A stretch of DNA of 64,000 nucleotides from Zymoseptoria tritici IPO323 (Eukaryota; Ascomycota; Dothideomycetes; Mycosphaerellales; Mycosphaerellaceae), in NCBI RefSeq assembly GCF_000219625.1, contig NC_018218.1, forward strand, positions 310,001-374,000. The letters are read 5' to 3'. Of the stretch, positions 32,140 to 43,857 are shown in pieces (within the stretch, counting starts at the first letter, position 1; each line of letters opens with the position of its first letter). The notes beneath the pieces were generated by a model. That model saw only the letters and a list, made by a program, of their open reading frames with translations. It was not told where the DNA came from and ran no database searches. The position numbers and the translations under genes are program-made.

Positions 32140-33001
32140 CGAAGGAAAGAAGACTCTCGCTGAATGTGGCAGACCATGGGAACGAATTCCCAGTCAGCTC
32201 GTCGTCGGGGCGTCTTGTGAGACGAATTGAGAGCACGAGACACATTTACCTCTTGAGCACATTAACTTGAATCTGTTCCCCTGTGTACCGTCAACGTCCT
32301 TCAACCGCCGCCAACATACACCAGACGACTGTGTCCGACTTCGGCGTCACAGCGATTGGACATGGACTCGAAGCAAGGGCCAGCGTATTCAGCAGCACTT
32401 GGACATTAGCATCGCCACGACACGTTCAGTCTGTGCCGTCGGATCGATGGTCGAGCGGAGAGACGGTACGTGCGGCGGAGAAGCAAGAGCGCGGCAGGAT
32501 TGTGTTCGACAAAGCAGCAGCGAGCACGGAGTCGGGAAGCAAGTAATTTGGAATCCAAAGGCAGTCACATCGGAGGCCTGGCTGCTGTATGAGGATTCGC
32601 CTTCTTGACTATGAGGCTACCGTCCATCGATTTGGACAAGGTACGTGGGAGGACAGAGAGGTGAGGTTCGAGAAAGCCAAAGCTAAAAAAGGACTTTCAC
32701 TTGTCGGTGCAATGTCAACCCGAGAAAGTATTCGAGAAGCTGTGCCTCAGGCATCAGAGGTTCGTCCAAAAAGCAGGCACTTTTCTTTCGTTGTATTCGT
32801 GCACCATTGCCATGCCAATCGATGCAGATCCCGACCTCCAATGCATGCTATGCTCGCTTTCCCATGCTACCCAACACCAATGCCACCCACAGCACCGAGG
32901 CTCGCTCAAATCGCTCGACTCCGCCAGATCCAGCCAGCGAGCGTCGAGCATGCAATGCAACCAAGTCCCCGAGCCCGAGTCCAAACCCTCGCTGGTAACG
33001 A
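32140..33001. other. Intergenic, no supported gene
   Basis: ORFs up to 169 codons on the plus strand have no protein-like composition. The right end is the 3' side of the regulator-like gene at 33002. Confidence 0.45.
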
Positions 33002-34777
33002 TCATTTCCCCACCTGCACAGACGCACCCGCACCAACCCAATTCATCGGATGTCTCGAGCCCTTAACATACCTCGTCGGCTCCCTCACCTCTCTCTGATA
33101 CTCACTAATCGAACTCAAACTAATCGCAGTCCACAGCGCAAAAGCCCTATTCCCCAAAATCTGACTCGGGTAGACATACTTTCCCATCAACTCAGTCAGA
33201 CCCGCCCAGCTGGGGATCGCCAACGCAACTTGCAAGCGCTTGAGAGTCCGCATGTGGTGTGCCTCCGAGTGCCCGCTCGTAGCGCAGAGTGTGAAGAGAG
33301 CCCAGAATAGGACTTCCTCGTACACGGTTCCGAGGAAAAGGTCGGCGTGGAGGACTTGGGAGTCTTCGTAACATTGGTGGAGAGGTTCGTAAGAAGGAGC
33401 GCCGTTGGCGAGGTGGAAGAAGCCGCAGAGGCCGAGACCGGCGAGGCGGATGAAAGTGTGGATTTGCCATTTCAGGTCGTCTTCGAGAATGGTTTGGGAG
33501 ATGTCGAAGCGTGCGGCGGTGACTTGTCCGTATTCCCATTCGGAGAGGATTTGTTCGGTATCGATAAGGCGGGAATGGGAGGATGTGTCTCGTGGTACGA
33601 TGTAGGAGAGGCGGCAGAGGAGGTGGAGGAGGTTGGGGAGGACTAAGCGTTGGGCTCGGAGCTCTTCGAGGCCGATGGGAAGAGTGCTGGGGAGGACGGG
33701 CATGCCCATTCGTGGGTTCCCGGCGGGGTGGTCGAAGAAGGGTGTTCTGCCGGAGTAGAGTGCTGAGTCGTGTCCCGAGCCTAAGATGATGTTTCTTGTG
33801 ATGGGTGGTAGCGGAGGCGGACCATTTGGTATTTGTATGCCTGAGAGACCTCCTCGGACTGTGTTCACAATGCCTGTCAAACCACCCATGTGAGTGTCGT
33901 ACATGACCGGGTCGCCGTACTCCTGTTCAATGTCAGCTATGCTTGTTTGTGAATAGATGTTCTTGCTTGTACTTACCAACTCCCAGCCGCCAAGTAGTGC
34001 AATCGCAGTGATGGCCGGATCTTGCATGCGACCGTCTTGACTCGACCTTCCGATGGCAGTATTGATGCTTTCGAGCGTGGTGTATTTGAGCTGACTGATC
34101 AGCTCTGGGCTGACATCTAACGCTCGAGAAACCACAGCATGGCTTGCGGCAAGCAAGAGTAGCGCATGGAATAACGCAGCATCGTTCTGAGCTTGCGGCC
34201 AAAGATGTGCTCGGATGTCTTCTCGTCCAGTGGAATGTGCTGGTGTGATGGCTGGAACAAACAGCCGCAGGAAGTATTCCACGACTTCAGGCATTTTGGG
34301 ATGCCATTTCGTGGTTGGGTACACCCGTGAGATCTCCATTTCTTGAAGATTGGATGTAAGGTTGGATGAGTCGGTTTGAGGTAATCGGCTGATAGCGACT
34401 TTGGGCCTTGCTTCTTCTTCCTTCATCTGTCTCTCCAAGGCTGAACTCGACGCGGAATTGGGACTACTTTCATCGTCACTGACCGCCGCGGTTGGAGAGC
34501 TGCCATCTCTTTCGCCTTTGATGACTGCCAGCTTCTTTGCTATCGTCGCCTTCCTCGCCGCCGCACTAGCTCTTGCAGCCTGTACACGAACAGCCCGCCG
34601 TGCATCTGTGCCGACACCTCCGGAAATACCAGTCTCGAAAGGCACAAAAGCAACAGGTCCAGGACTTGATGTGCGCCGGAAGGGGTCTTCCTTTTCGTCT
34701 GTCGGTGATGTAAAGGGTGATGTGCAGGGACTGTTGGTCATTGACCGATTGCCTCGACGGCTCAGTGACTTCGGCAT
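33002..34777 (-). CDS. Fungal transcription factor-like protein without zinc cluster
   Basis: ATG at 34777. A consensus intron lies at 33976-33923 (GTAAGT, branch GCTGACA, acceptor ACAG; 54 nt), giving exons 34777-33977 and 33922-33002 and 573 residues. The first ~150 residues are disordered with an Ala/Arg-rich helix. From ~170 on the sequence follows the Fungal_trans_2 type regulatory domain (PEVVEYFLRLFVPAITPAHS, LFHALLLLAASHA, TEQILSEWEYGQ). No Zn2Cys6 motif is present; such proteins occur in fungi and may act as co-regulators or have lost DNA binding. The 54-nt intron keeps frame and has no stop, so retention would add 18 residues. Confidence 0.8.
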   Translation of the reverse strand: MPKSLSRRGNRSMTNSPCTSPFTSPTDEKEDPFRRTSSPGPVAFVPFETGISGGVGTDARRAVRVQAARASAAARKATIAKKLAVIKGERDGSSPTAAVSDDESSPNSASSSALERQMKEEEARPKVAISRLPQTDSSNLTSNLQEMEISRVYPTTKWHPKMPEVVEYFLRLFVPAITPAHSTGREDIRAHLWPQAQNDAALFHALLLLAASHAVVSRALDVSPELISQLKYTTLESINTAIGRSSQDGRMQDPAITAIALLGGWELVSTSKNIYSQTSIADIEQEYGDPVMYDTHMGGLTGIVNTVRGGLSGIQIPNGPPPLPPITRNIILGSGHDSALYSGRTPFFDHPAGNPRMGMPVLPSTLPIGLEELRAQRLVLPNLLHLLCRLSYIVPRDTSSHSRLIDTEQILSEWEYGQVTAARFDISQTILEDDLKWQIHTFIRLAGLGLCGFFHLANGAPSYEPLHQCYEDSQVLHADLFLGTVYEEVLFWALFTLCATSGHSEAHHMRTLKRLQVALAIPSWAGLTELMGKYVYPSQILGNRAFALWTAISLSSISEYQREVREPTRYVKGSRHPMNWVGAGASVQVGK

Positions 34778-37700
34778 TGAAGTATCACAGGGTCAGACAA
34801 AGGTTGCATCGGATGGTTGCGACGATTTTGGCAATCCTTGGTGCCACTGGGGATGCCGATCGCTACATATACAGTATATTTCGGGTCTCCTCCCTATCGT
34901 AAGGCGAGATTGGTGTTCTGCAGTGCGGCTGGCCTGCTGGCTGCATGAAGTGTCTTGCGCAACAAGGCCAGCGGGGCGCCATCAACAGTTTAGTCTGCGC
35001 CTCAGAAGACCTGCATCTCCATGAGGCGTCGCGAGAGATCGCGAGAACCCATCATTGAAGAGAGGAATCTATGGTAGACCGGAGAGCACGGCCATCGCGG
35101 TGATTTAGCTGTGGCCTATCCGGCTTGAGACAGAATGGGCAACTGACGTTGATTCTTACGTTGACGCTGCTTTTTCAGCTCGCATGTGACGAAGATAGGC
35201 GTCACCGAAGAAGTCCATTGGATGGCATGCAGCAAATTGCCTTTACGGGTATGGCGAGATGATGTCGTCCGTTAGCTGAAGGGCGTTTCACGGGGTTGGT
35301 TCTGCGGTGCGTTGACCAAAAGCGCAGGAGATGCGCTGGGCACCTGGCGCGAGGCTACGCCGTTAGGCAAGATCAAACGACTCGGAGCTCCCGGTGGCTT
35401 GTAAGCCACAGTCTTCGCTTCGGTATCCTCGTCTAGGCGGGCGCTTCGCCAGTCCGACCCCTCATCTCGTCACTGGAGACGAGTATTGAGTCTATCGTAG
35501 ACATGTGTGGCGAGAGCATGTAAGTGTCGGCGGTATAGACATGTATCAAAGAGGCCAATGTCAGGTATCTTCAAGTCCGACTCACCTCTGATCGATCGAA
35601 AACAAAACCTCCACTCATTCGGAAAACTACCGAGCACGAACGTCAGCAGCACGTGGTGAATAGACTTCGACGCTTGCGAGAGCTTTTGCGCCTTTGGGCA
35701 TCGATCGCTTCTCTTCCCCGTCCGGATGCCTGGCTCATTATGGCTGGCACTCGTGACCCGCAACCGCTGCCAATCTGCTACTTGAACTCGGGGCTGCCGT
35801 GTATATCAACTCGGGGCTTCCGGTCGACTCCCTTTAGTTCGCAACCCGCGATTCGTACATGTTAGATCGCTGGTCGACAAAGCCACAGTAAAATCGCTGC
35901 GTGGGTGACCCCACCTCTTTCAGCTTGCTCCTCCATGCCGGTCTCGGTTGTTGTGCGTGGAGAAGACGATGGCCCACACTTTCTGTGATGTGTCGAGTGA
36001 CGATGTCGGACTTGCGCATGCGATACGACTGCTCCTCCATGTTCTTGGTCCACGATTCGTAGCATCCTGTGAACTGTACGAAGAAATCGGCGCAGCTTGC
36101 TTCGATGCGACTCAATTGGATGCACTGTGATGACGAACGACTGCTGTACGCTGCTTCCAATTTCACAGTGTGCCATGATGTGAGTATTCGCACATTCTGT
36201 GCGCGCTGAACATGCTCGACTGTGAGCAAAGTTCGGTGTAGCGAGTCGCCGTTCAGCCTGTGTCTCAAACCGGCATTCAAAGTCTCCGATTTCCAAGGCA
36301 CACTCGCAAGACCAGGCACAAATGCCGAATGTGTAACTGGTTGTGTATCGTGGCCCTATACTTGTCTTTTAGCCTTGCGCGATCGCATGAATACGCCATA
36401 TCGACGATTTTCGGCGACACCGAAACTCTGTTTAGCGCAAATACGCCATGGCGTAGAAGATCGTTAAAGAGAGGCGTCCAGATCTCCACGGTCATGGTAT
36501 GGGGCAAGGTTTAGCGGGTATGAATCCTGCTCAAAGTCCACGCTAGGGACGTGCATCATCACGCAGCAGAGATCAGGCACAGGTTCCGCAACACTGCATG
36601 CGATGGTCAATCAAGGAATCTGAGAATACATGACTTGACCGTACACTGTGGCTCAGAACTATCGACGATGTTAACAACGGCGACACCGAAATTGTCGGCC
36701 ATGCATGCGTGAGGCTGCGGGAGCTGAGTATGCGCTCGAAAGCTTCCATGATGCTGGGTCAGTCGTGGAACAACACCACGTGGGAAGAACACTTCCAGAA
36801 GCGCCATGTGAGGCGTTTCGCATGCTTCTAGGGCACTTCCATCGCTCTTCTCCGTGCAGAGATTGGCTGTTTGTTGTGATGCATGTGCCAGAGAGGTCAC
36901 CCTACCCGGTGCTCTAGCTGAAAGCCTGGCGCAAGTTAACTCAAAGCTCCTGCAGGAACAGCAAGCACTGTGGTCCATAGCGGAGCGTGGAAGCGCTTGG
37001 AATGGCCGATGTCTGAGCGTCTTCTGCAGCAGCACGCCCGGGAATGACTCCGCCAGATCGCGACCACATGCGCCCACGGCCATTGCGGCCTCCCAAGGCC
37101 GATGATTCTCGAGGAGGCAGCGGTACTCACACCTTGAAGGACATCGCTGCTGCGCGCGAGTCCGGGCACTCCGAGCCGCATCAATGGACCAGATCGAGAC
37201 AATGCGCCCCTTCCCGAGGCTTTTGTGACGGCACAGCGATTCGATTCACATTCCTGTCATTACCTCTCGTGGTAGGCGGTCCGGATCCAGAGATGAAGAT
37301 GTGTCTCGTCAAGCTGCAAGCTTTGGAGCACGAGGTCGTTGCTGGCGGATGTCCTGCAGTCATTCGGCTCGGAGGAGCGTATTACATTCGTTTGCCTGCA
37401 GACAGGTGAAGGCTGCGCTCAGTGCCTAGACTGATTGAGGCTGTGGATTGTCAAGAATTGGGTTGCTCCACTCTGCTTAGTCGGAGCTGCAAGGAGGGCT
37501 CAATATCCCCGATCGATACGATAACATGCTGAAGACGTTCGTGCATCACGTCGAGGGCGGTTCTCAGGCGATGATGGTAGCTTTTTTGCTGAACCTGAGC
37601 GCACATCTTCAGACTCCGACCTCCAATCATGGCGTCGACTGCACGCTTTTTGTAGTATAAGTCTTCTGCTCGTCAGTAAGCCATATATCGGGAGATGGAA

Positions 37701-38281
37701 TTTGCGGTGTTTCCCGCAGCTTCTTGAAGCCATCTGTCCAAAGACGACGCAAAGATCGCAGCGCCGGACCTCCAAGTCTCGCGAAGGCAACAACATCCTG
37801 CGGTGGGTATATATCGACATGCTTCGAGGTTAGCAGAGCACCGAGCGGATCGTCGCGGCGAGAAGGAAGATTTTATGCAGCAGAGTTGGAAGTTGGAAGG
37901 ATTCAGGATGCGCGCGGAAGGGCGGAGTCAGGTGCGGACCGACGTAGCTGCTCTCAGCTCTCACACAGTCTCACACCTGATCCTTGGCAGGAATGACGCT
38001 GGGTTTGCGGTGTTTCCTTGTCCCTCCACTCCTCCTGCCTGTCTCCAACCACGTGCGATACAGTACCATACCAGCTGCGTGACTGCCCGGCTTGCTGCTG
38101 ATTGCTGGACAATTCATATCTCACTCCGCTGCCTGGATTTCCTAGAGTCTTCCTCCCTCCTCCCTGTCGCTGACACCGCCAACGCGCTCCCCTAACACAA
38201 CAAGGCCCCGCCGCGACATCATACTTCGCAATCCCTGCTCCCCGCCTCGGTCGTCCTCCTCCTCTTCAGAAGACCGCCAAC
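34778..38281. other. 3.5-kb region without supported genes
   Basis: Both strands carry overlapping ORFs of 60-160 codons. The best, 36319-35834 minus and 37083-36607 minus, lack recognisable domains and have alternative frames of equal quality on the other strand. No repeat or RNA gene stands out. The rightmost ~250 bp, rich in C/T and ending just before 38282, are the likely promoter and leader of the OSBP-related gene; the left ~300 bp serve the regulator-like gene. Confidence 0.45.
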
Positions 38282-39893
38282 ATGGTGCTGGGACATGCTC
38301 GAAACTCATTGTCGCTCGGCTCGGTGCGGTCGTCGACCGATGAGCCTCGCGCCGATGATGGGGAAGACGGCGACGAGACCGTAGTGTCCTCAGAGCAAGG
38401 CTCCGTACTCTCGCACATCATCTCCCAGCTGAGGCCTGGCGCCGACCTTAGTCGAGTCACTCTCCCGACCTTCATTCTGGAACCACGATCGATGCTCGAA
38501 AGAATCACCAACTTCATGGCCCATCCCGAAACGCTCCTCCATATGCCCACCATCAATGACCCGGTCGAGCGATTTGTTGCAGTCACCAAGTTTTACCTCT
38601 CAGGATGGCATATCAAGCCTCCAGGAGTGAAGAAGCCGCTGAACCCGGTGCTTGGAGAGATATACACTGGCTATTGGGACTACCCGGACAACACAAGAGG
38701 ATACTACATCTCGGAGCAGACTTCGCATCATCCGCCAAAATCATCATACTTCTTCATGGCTCCAGAGCACAAGATCCGCATCGACGGAACTCTCAAACCG
38801 CGGAGCAAGTTTCTTGGAAACAGCGTGGGGTCATTCATGGAAGGCATTGCCATCATGAGATTCCTCGAGCGCGGCGAACGATAGTGAGTTGTCAAGCCAT
38901 GATGCTTTGTGTGATGGGTTCATGTGTACTGATCACCTCTTTTCTAACAGCTTCATCACGCAACCCAACATGTACGCCCGCGGCATCCTTTTCGGCAAGA
39001 TGAAATACGAACTGGGAGACCACGCCGTTGTGCGCTGCCCGGAAAGCGGCCTCGAAGCCGACATTGAATTCAAGGTCAAAGGATGGATGGGCGGACACTA
39101 CAACTCTATCGGCGGCTTCATCAAGGAGAGCAAGTCTGGCAAGAATTTGTATGAGCTCAGCGGCTTTTGGCATGGCAAAATGTACATCAAGGACCTGGCC
39201 ACCGGCAAGAAAGAGATGATCTTCGATGCGAGCCACGCGAAACCGAGCATACCCAAGAGCAGACCATTGGAGGAGCAGGGCCCAAAGGAGAGCCAGAAGC
39301 TCTGGCATACCACAACACAGGCGATCAAGAAGGCCGACCAGAAGGTTGCTACGGACGAGAAGTCTCGTATCGAGGATGAGCAGCGGAAAGAGCGAGAGGC
39401 GCGTGGAGGTGATGAAAACTGGCATCCCAAACTGTTCCGCGCAGTTCCTGCCGGTGACGAGGAGAGTCTGGACTGGATCATTGATGCAGAAGTCGACACC
39501 AAAGCTCCGGCGGAGAAGCAGATCGAACAGATCCTTGCCATCGCACCCATATTACCTGGACAACGGAGCAACTCCGAGTCACAGCAAGGCAGCAAGCAAC
39601 AGTCACAACAGCAGACCACAATGCCGATTCGACAGCAGCAGCAGCAAGCTCAGACGGCGGCACCTCCAGCCCAGGCAGCAGGCGCCGACTTGATCGACTT
39701 TGGCCAGAACGACGGCGCGAGCGACAGCAAAGCTGCGCCCGCCGCTGGCACATCTCAACCGCCGCCTCAACCAGCGCACAACACTCCGGACAAGATGCAG
39801 GCGCCATTGAATCATACTACAGTACCACGAGACGCAGTGCGGAGAATGGATAGCGCCGGCAATGAAGATGTCTTCGTGGACGCGGAGTCATGA
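38282..39893 (+). CDS. Oxysterol-binding protein-related lipid transfer protein (Osh6/7-like)
   Basis: Two exons, 38282-38883 and 38951-39893, around a 67-nt intron; 514 residues. The OSBP-related domain spans ~45-385. It has LPTFILEPRSMLERI, FYLSGWHIKPPGVKKPLNP followed by VLGE, and the family fingerprint EQTSHHPP. There is no PH domain, ankyrin region or FFAT motif, so it is a short ORP. The SMLERITNFMAHPE region resembles yeast Osh6/Osh7, which move phosphatidylserine from the ER to the plasma membrane in exchange for PI4P; that assignment is inference. The C-terminal ~110 residues are Gln/Ala/Pro-rich and disordered with a QQQQQ run. Codon usage and intron are normal. Confidence 0.92.
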
Positions 39894-41186
39894 GCGGAGG
39901 AATCTGCCAATGTTTGTCGAGAAGTGGACCACGCCGGGAAGACAGCGAAGGAGGTAATACACGCCGCGAAATGGAAGCAGGCGACGAACAGGACTCCTAC
40001 ACGTCTTCGCACGACGACAAACCAGGCCTGTTCAACCGAGGCTATGGATGATGCATATTCGTAAGACGGGCGGAGACGACATGGCTGGAACCACATGAGG
40101 GATGAATGATGCATCGAAGGGAAAGGCTGGTCAGGAAAAGATCCTCTTCGGCGATGGAATTTGCGTATATATACCACCCTTGCGGCAGTAACGCATTGAC
40201 AATGAGATTGTTTGATATTTTTCGCTCTATCATCTGGTGAGGGCATGACTTTTTGTATGCGATCTCAGACTGGCCGCAAGAGAGCTGACAATAGTGGCAC
40301 CGGATGATACGAACACAAGAATAGCGTCGAACACGCCGTCAGAAGTTCCGTCGAAACCAAGGATCTCTCAGCCTCACACCATCTCTTCCTCACGAGTTTA
40401 TTCGATGCGTCTGAAGCTGAGTTCGGTGGCTTGAGCGCCTCTTCGAGTATTGAGAGCTGAGAAGCAGAGCCAAGGCCAGGGCTGAGCGAGCTGTGTTAGA
40501 GAGCAGACGCAGGATGGTATGCGGAGGACAGCGGATGTGTCCGCTCTTCGAATTCTGCTCGACTTCTGCCAAACTGCTCAATCTACTTGCTTACCCTCAC
40601 GGCAGACTGCCACTTGTATGCCAACGGCGTGAGTCGTACGAGCTTCGACAGCGGCAATTCGGATGAGAACGATGCCGGACCCTCCATCGCCGGTCACGGT
40701 GGTCATGAGCCTCCAGATCCGCGCTGCGAAGTCGGATCTCTCAACTTCGGCCTCCTTCTGATGGAAAACAGGACTACCGCGCTGATCTCGGTACCGTTCC
40801 CGCCGGATGACCGTCACAGCGTCGAGGCGGGAGTGGTTTCATGCTGGCTACGCTCAGTATTGCGCAGCCCAGAATGACGAGCCATTGAGCCGTTGTCGAC
40901 TATGATATTTAGCACATCATGGGCGCCACTTAGCAAGCAGTCCGGACGAGACGACCGCTATACCGTCACCTTCTGATTCGGTCACAGTGCCATTTTACGC
41001 AGACGCCAGCATGAAGATGCATGCAGCGAGGACGATAAAGGAGCCGCCGTCCGCCTGCCCTTTTCGCGATGCAGTCCTGCTCGCTCTGACAACAGCACGC
41101 AGTCCAGACACACCTGTGTAGCTAACAATCGCGAAGCAACTCCTTCGCGAGAATTATATTGACCAATCCCGCCTGAACATCACACC
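39894..41186. other. Intergenic, no supported gene
   Basis: ORFs of 63-144 codons overlap on both strands (the best pair at 40578-40877), none convincing. The first ~300 bp would be the 3' UTR of the OSBP-related gene. The right end is the promoter side of the secreted protein at 41187. Confidence 0.4.
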
Positions 41187-42270
41187 ATGCATTTGTTTTC
41201 GATCCTGGCAATCGTGCTTCCCGTTACAAGCGCGCTGGCAGCCGACGTTGAGGCACGATACTACAACAACCCGCCCAAATGTGGCGTCCAAGGATACGAC
41301 AAAGCGAGACCCGGCAAAGGCGAACGAGGAGGTCACGTACTCGGGATAGGCATCGACCACATTCTGCGCCTCTTCGTGCGCTGCTCTTTGCAAGCAACAA
41401 GCGAGGTGCAAAAGCTTCGCAGTCAGTCCCAAGAAGCGGCAATGTCGACTTTACGGAGCTGCTGTGCAGGACAATTGCAAAGGCGACAGATCGTCGCCGT
41501 GGACTTTCTATGATAAAAGCTGCAATGTCCAGCCGCAGAGACCGGTCCCAGCTACTTTCAAGACCAGTGTCACCAAGAGCACGACGAGATGCACGACGGG
41601 GAGCACGATGAAGAGCAGGGCGACGAGCACGACAAGGAGCACGACAAGGAGCACGACGCAGACCACAACGTCTTTGCCCGCGACCACAACATCTTTGCCC
41701 ACGACTACTACAACGACACCCACCATGCCAACGTCAACCACTACCTTTCTCACTATCATCACCGTGTCCCAAACTACTACTACAATATCCTCCATTACCA
41801 CGGTCACAACGACCTCAACAATTACCAAGCAACCGACCTCCCGACATTCACAGCAAGAGACCTTGCACAATTTTGCGGCGACCCAGCTGCGACTTTTGCG
41901 GCTGTGTTCGCCACGCAAACTCCATTGCCGAGCTCAGCTGCGTCCAACAGTGACATTACAGGCATGTACATCCAGCTAAATGCAGACTCCTTCTCGAATT
42001 TCGGGAGCATCGGAGCAGGCCTTGACTCGTCCATGCGCTTCGTCGTCACCGAAACGAAATGGCAGGCTAGGAGGCCGCTCAGAGATCCGCCACACAATTT
42101 TGTAAGTCCTGGTTCCGGATCCTATCTGACCTTTGTTCAATGGAGGGCGAACCAGCCTGGTACATATGACACCCCGTCCTGCGCGCTGGACAGTGTTGGG
42201 AATATGTATCGACGCTGCTACGCAAGCGCGGAGATTCTTTTCTTTTTGCGACAAGGAGGGCGGCGGGTGT
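41187..42270 (+). pseudogene. Secreted mucin-like PAN/Apple protein, frame broken
   Basis: ATG at 41187 opens a clear signal peptide (MHLFSILAIVLPVTSALA, cleavage near residue 18) and then CGVQGYDKARP. A PAN/Apple-like Cys module follows in a different frame from about 41370 (CAALCKQQARCKSFAVSPKK, CRLYGAAVQDNC, WTFYDKSC), separated by a TAG near 41352 with no intron of usable size. The module runs into a Thr/Ser-rich mucin-like linker (41560-41830), and the C-terminal part (TDLPTFTARDLAQFCGDPAA, then MYIQLNADSFSNFGSIGAGL) again lies in another frame. A GTAAGT donor at 42102 suggests a genuine later intron. Two frame changes indicate either a decayed cell-surface protein gene or local sequence errors. 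Confidence 0.55.
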
Positions 42271-43857
42271 GATATGGAAAAAGGCCATTTGCGTAGCTTC
42301 TTGATGTATTCGTTTTCCACACCAAGACTAAGCCTCGCGGCGCTGCCCAGATGACACTTTACTCTCTCTTTCCCTCGCAACATATGCACGGTCTTCGAAG
42401 TGTGACTCAGAGATGTCGGCGAGAGCATCCAAGTTCTTGACATCAGCTCCCTTTGCTCCAAGCCTCCCGAAGCAGCTCAGACTTCCATCCACGATTGCCG
42501 TCTCCAAAGCCGTGCAACCAAATCGAGAATTGACCGCCCAGAGGTCTTGCAAGGAGGGTCAATGTGTGTAGAATTGCCTCATTTGACCAGCACAATGCAG
42601 GATGACCCTGTGTTTGGGCACAAGGTGTAAGCACTCTATTTTTGTTCTGGCAATGGTTGACAGGCATTGCCATGTTTCGTTTCTTCACGGCTCCAGCATA
42701 TCGTGGTGTCAACCCAAACCCTAAACCTAAGCATTTACGATCCCAAATAGCACATTTGTCCTCTTCCCTCGATGCCAAGCGACTGGGACTGCTGTTAATA
42801 CTTGGGAAGGATGTCGACGGACCAGGATACTAGACGGAAAGAGATCTGTTTAATCTCTAGGCTGCCTGCTACCGGAGGTACCAGATGTGTGGACTCGTCG
42901 TTGATCCAGGATCTTGGTACTCGGATCCGGATCAGTCAGCACTGAACAGGCCATCCATCTCCAGGCGATGACATCTTTCTCCAACCACGAGAATCTGACC
43001 ACGAATATCTTCCCTTCCAACCACGACAACCTGAAACTCGACTCTACATCTCCGCCTACAATGCGTGACGACCCATGTCCATCAGTCACACCTCACTTCA
43101 CAGCTTGATCTCCTCGTCTCCCTCGAAATAGCTCATCGAGCATCTGACCGAGGCAGTCTCCATCAGATCTTGGCCTCTTTGGTCGATCTTTGAAACTGCA
43201 TGAACATCGTTCCTTTAAAGATCAGCGCTCATCTTTGGGCACATCTGTTTCCGAGTCCCGTCGAACACCGTTCTCGCCACAAGAACTGCAGTGAAACTCA
43301 GCAGTCCGAGCGACTTGGGGTGTTTTCATGTTCTTCGAAAGTTCCATCGACTTCGTCCGACAGGTGCGAGGTCCTGAGTCGCGGACACGGTCGAACAGAC
43401 CCTTGGCGGGCCGAGACCTCAAGGTTCGTGTGAAAAAGCAAAGAGAGGCCGAATCCGAAACATGCCAACCACTATAGGCAGGCTATATGTCGATTAATGG
43501 CGCAGGGTTCCACTCCGACCGACCAATTCTTTCGCCACAACCTTGTCGGCTGGCATGGGCCGAGCACGACTAAGATTTGGTGCCCAGGTGCCCTTCACAC
43601 CGGACATCTGCGCGGCATGATTCGGGTATCAGTCCGTGCTAGTGACAGACGCCTCCACCTCACTGAATGTCTAGTTCGAGTCTCGCTATGAACATCTTTT
43701 TCGACCTATTCTTTCCCTCCTTCAAGCATACCCGCTTTCATTAATTATTGCGCCCGGGATAGCTGGCCATCCCTGCTGTGTCGATATCCTCGGAGGACTG
43801 GCTGCCTAGACTATACACTCTCTTCCATCCATCCGCCGCATTTGAGCAGGCAGCACA
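42271..43857. other. Intergenic, no supported gene
   Basis: Short overlapping ORFs only. The sequence just before 43858 is C/T-rich and probably forms the leader of the C2H2-ankyrin gene. Confidence 0.45.
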
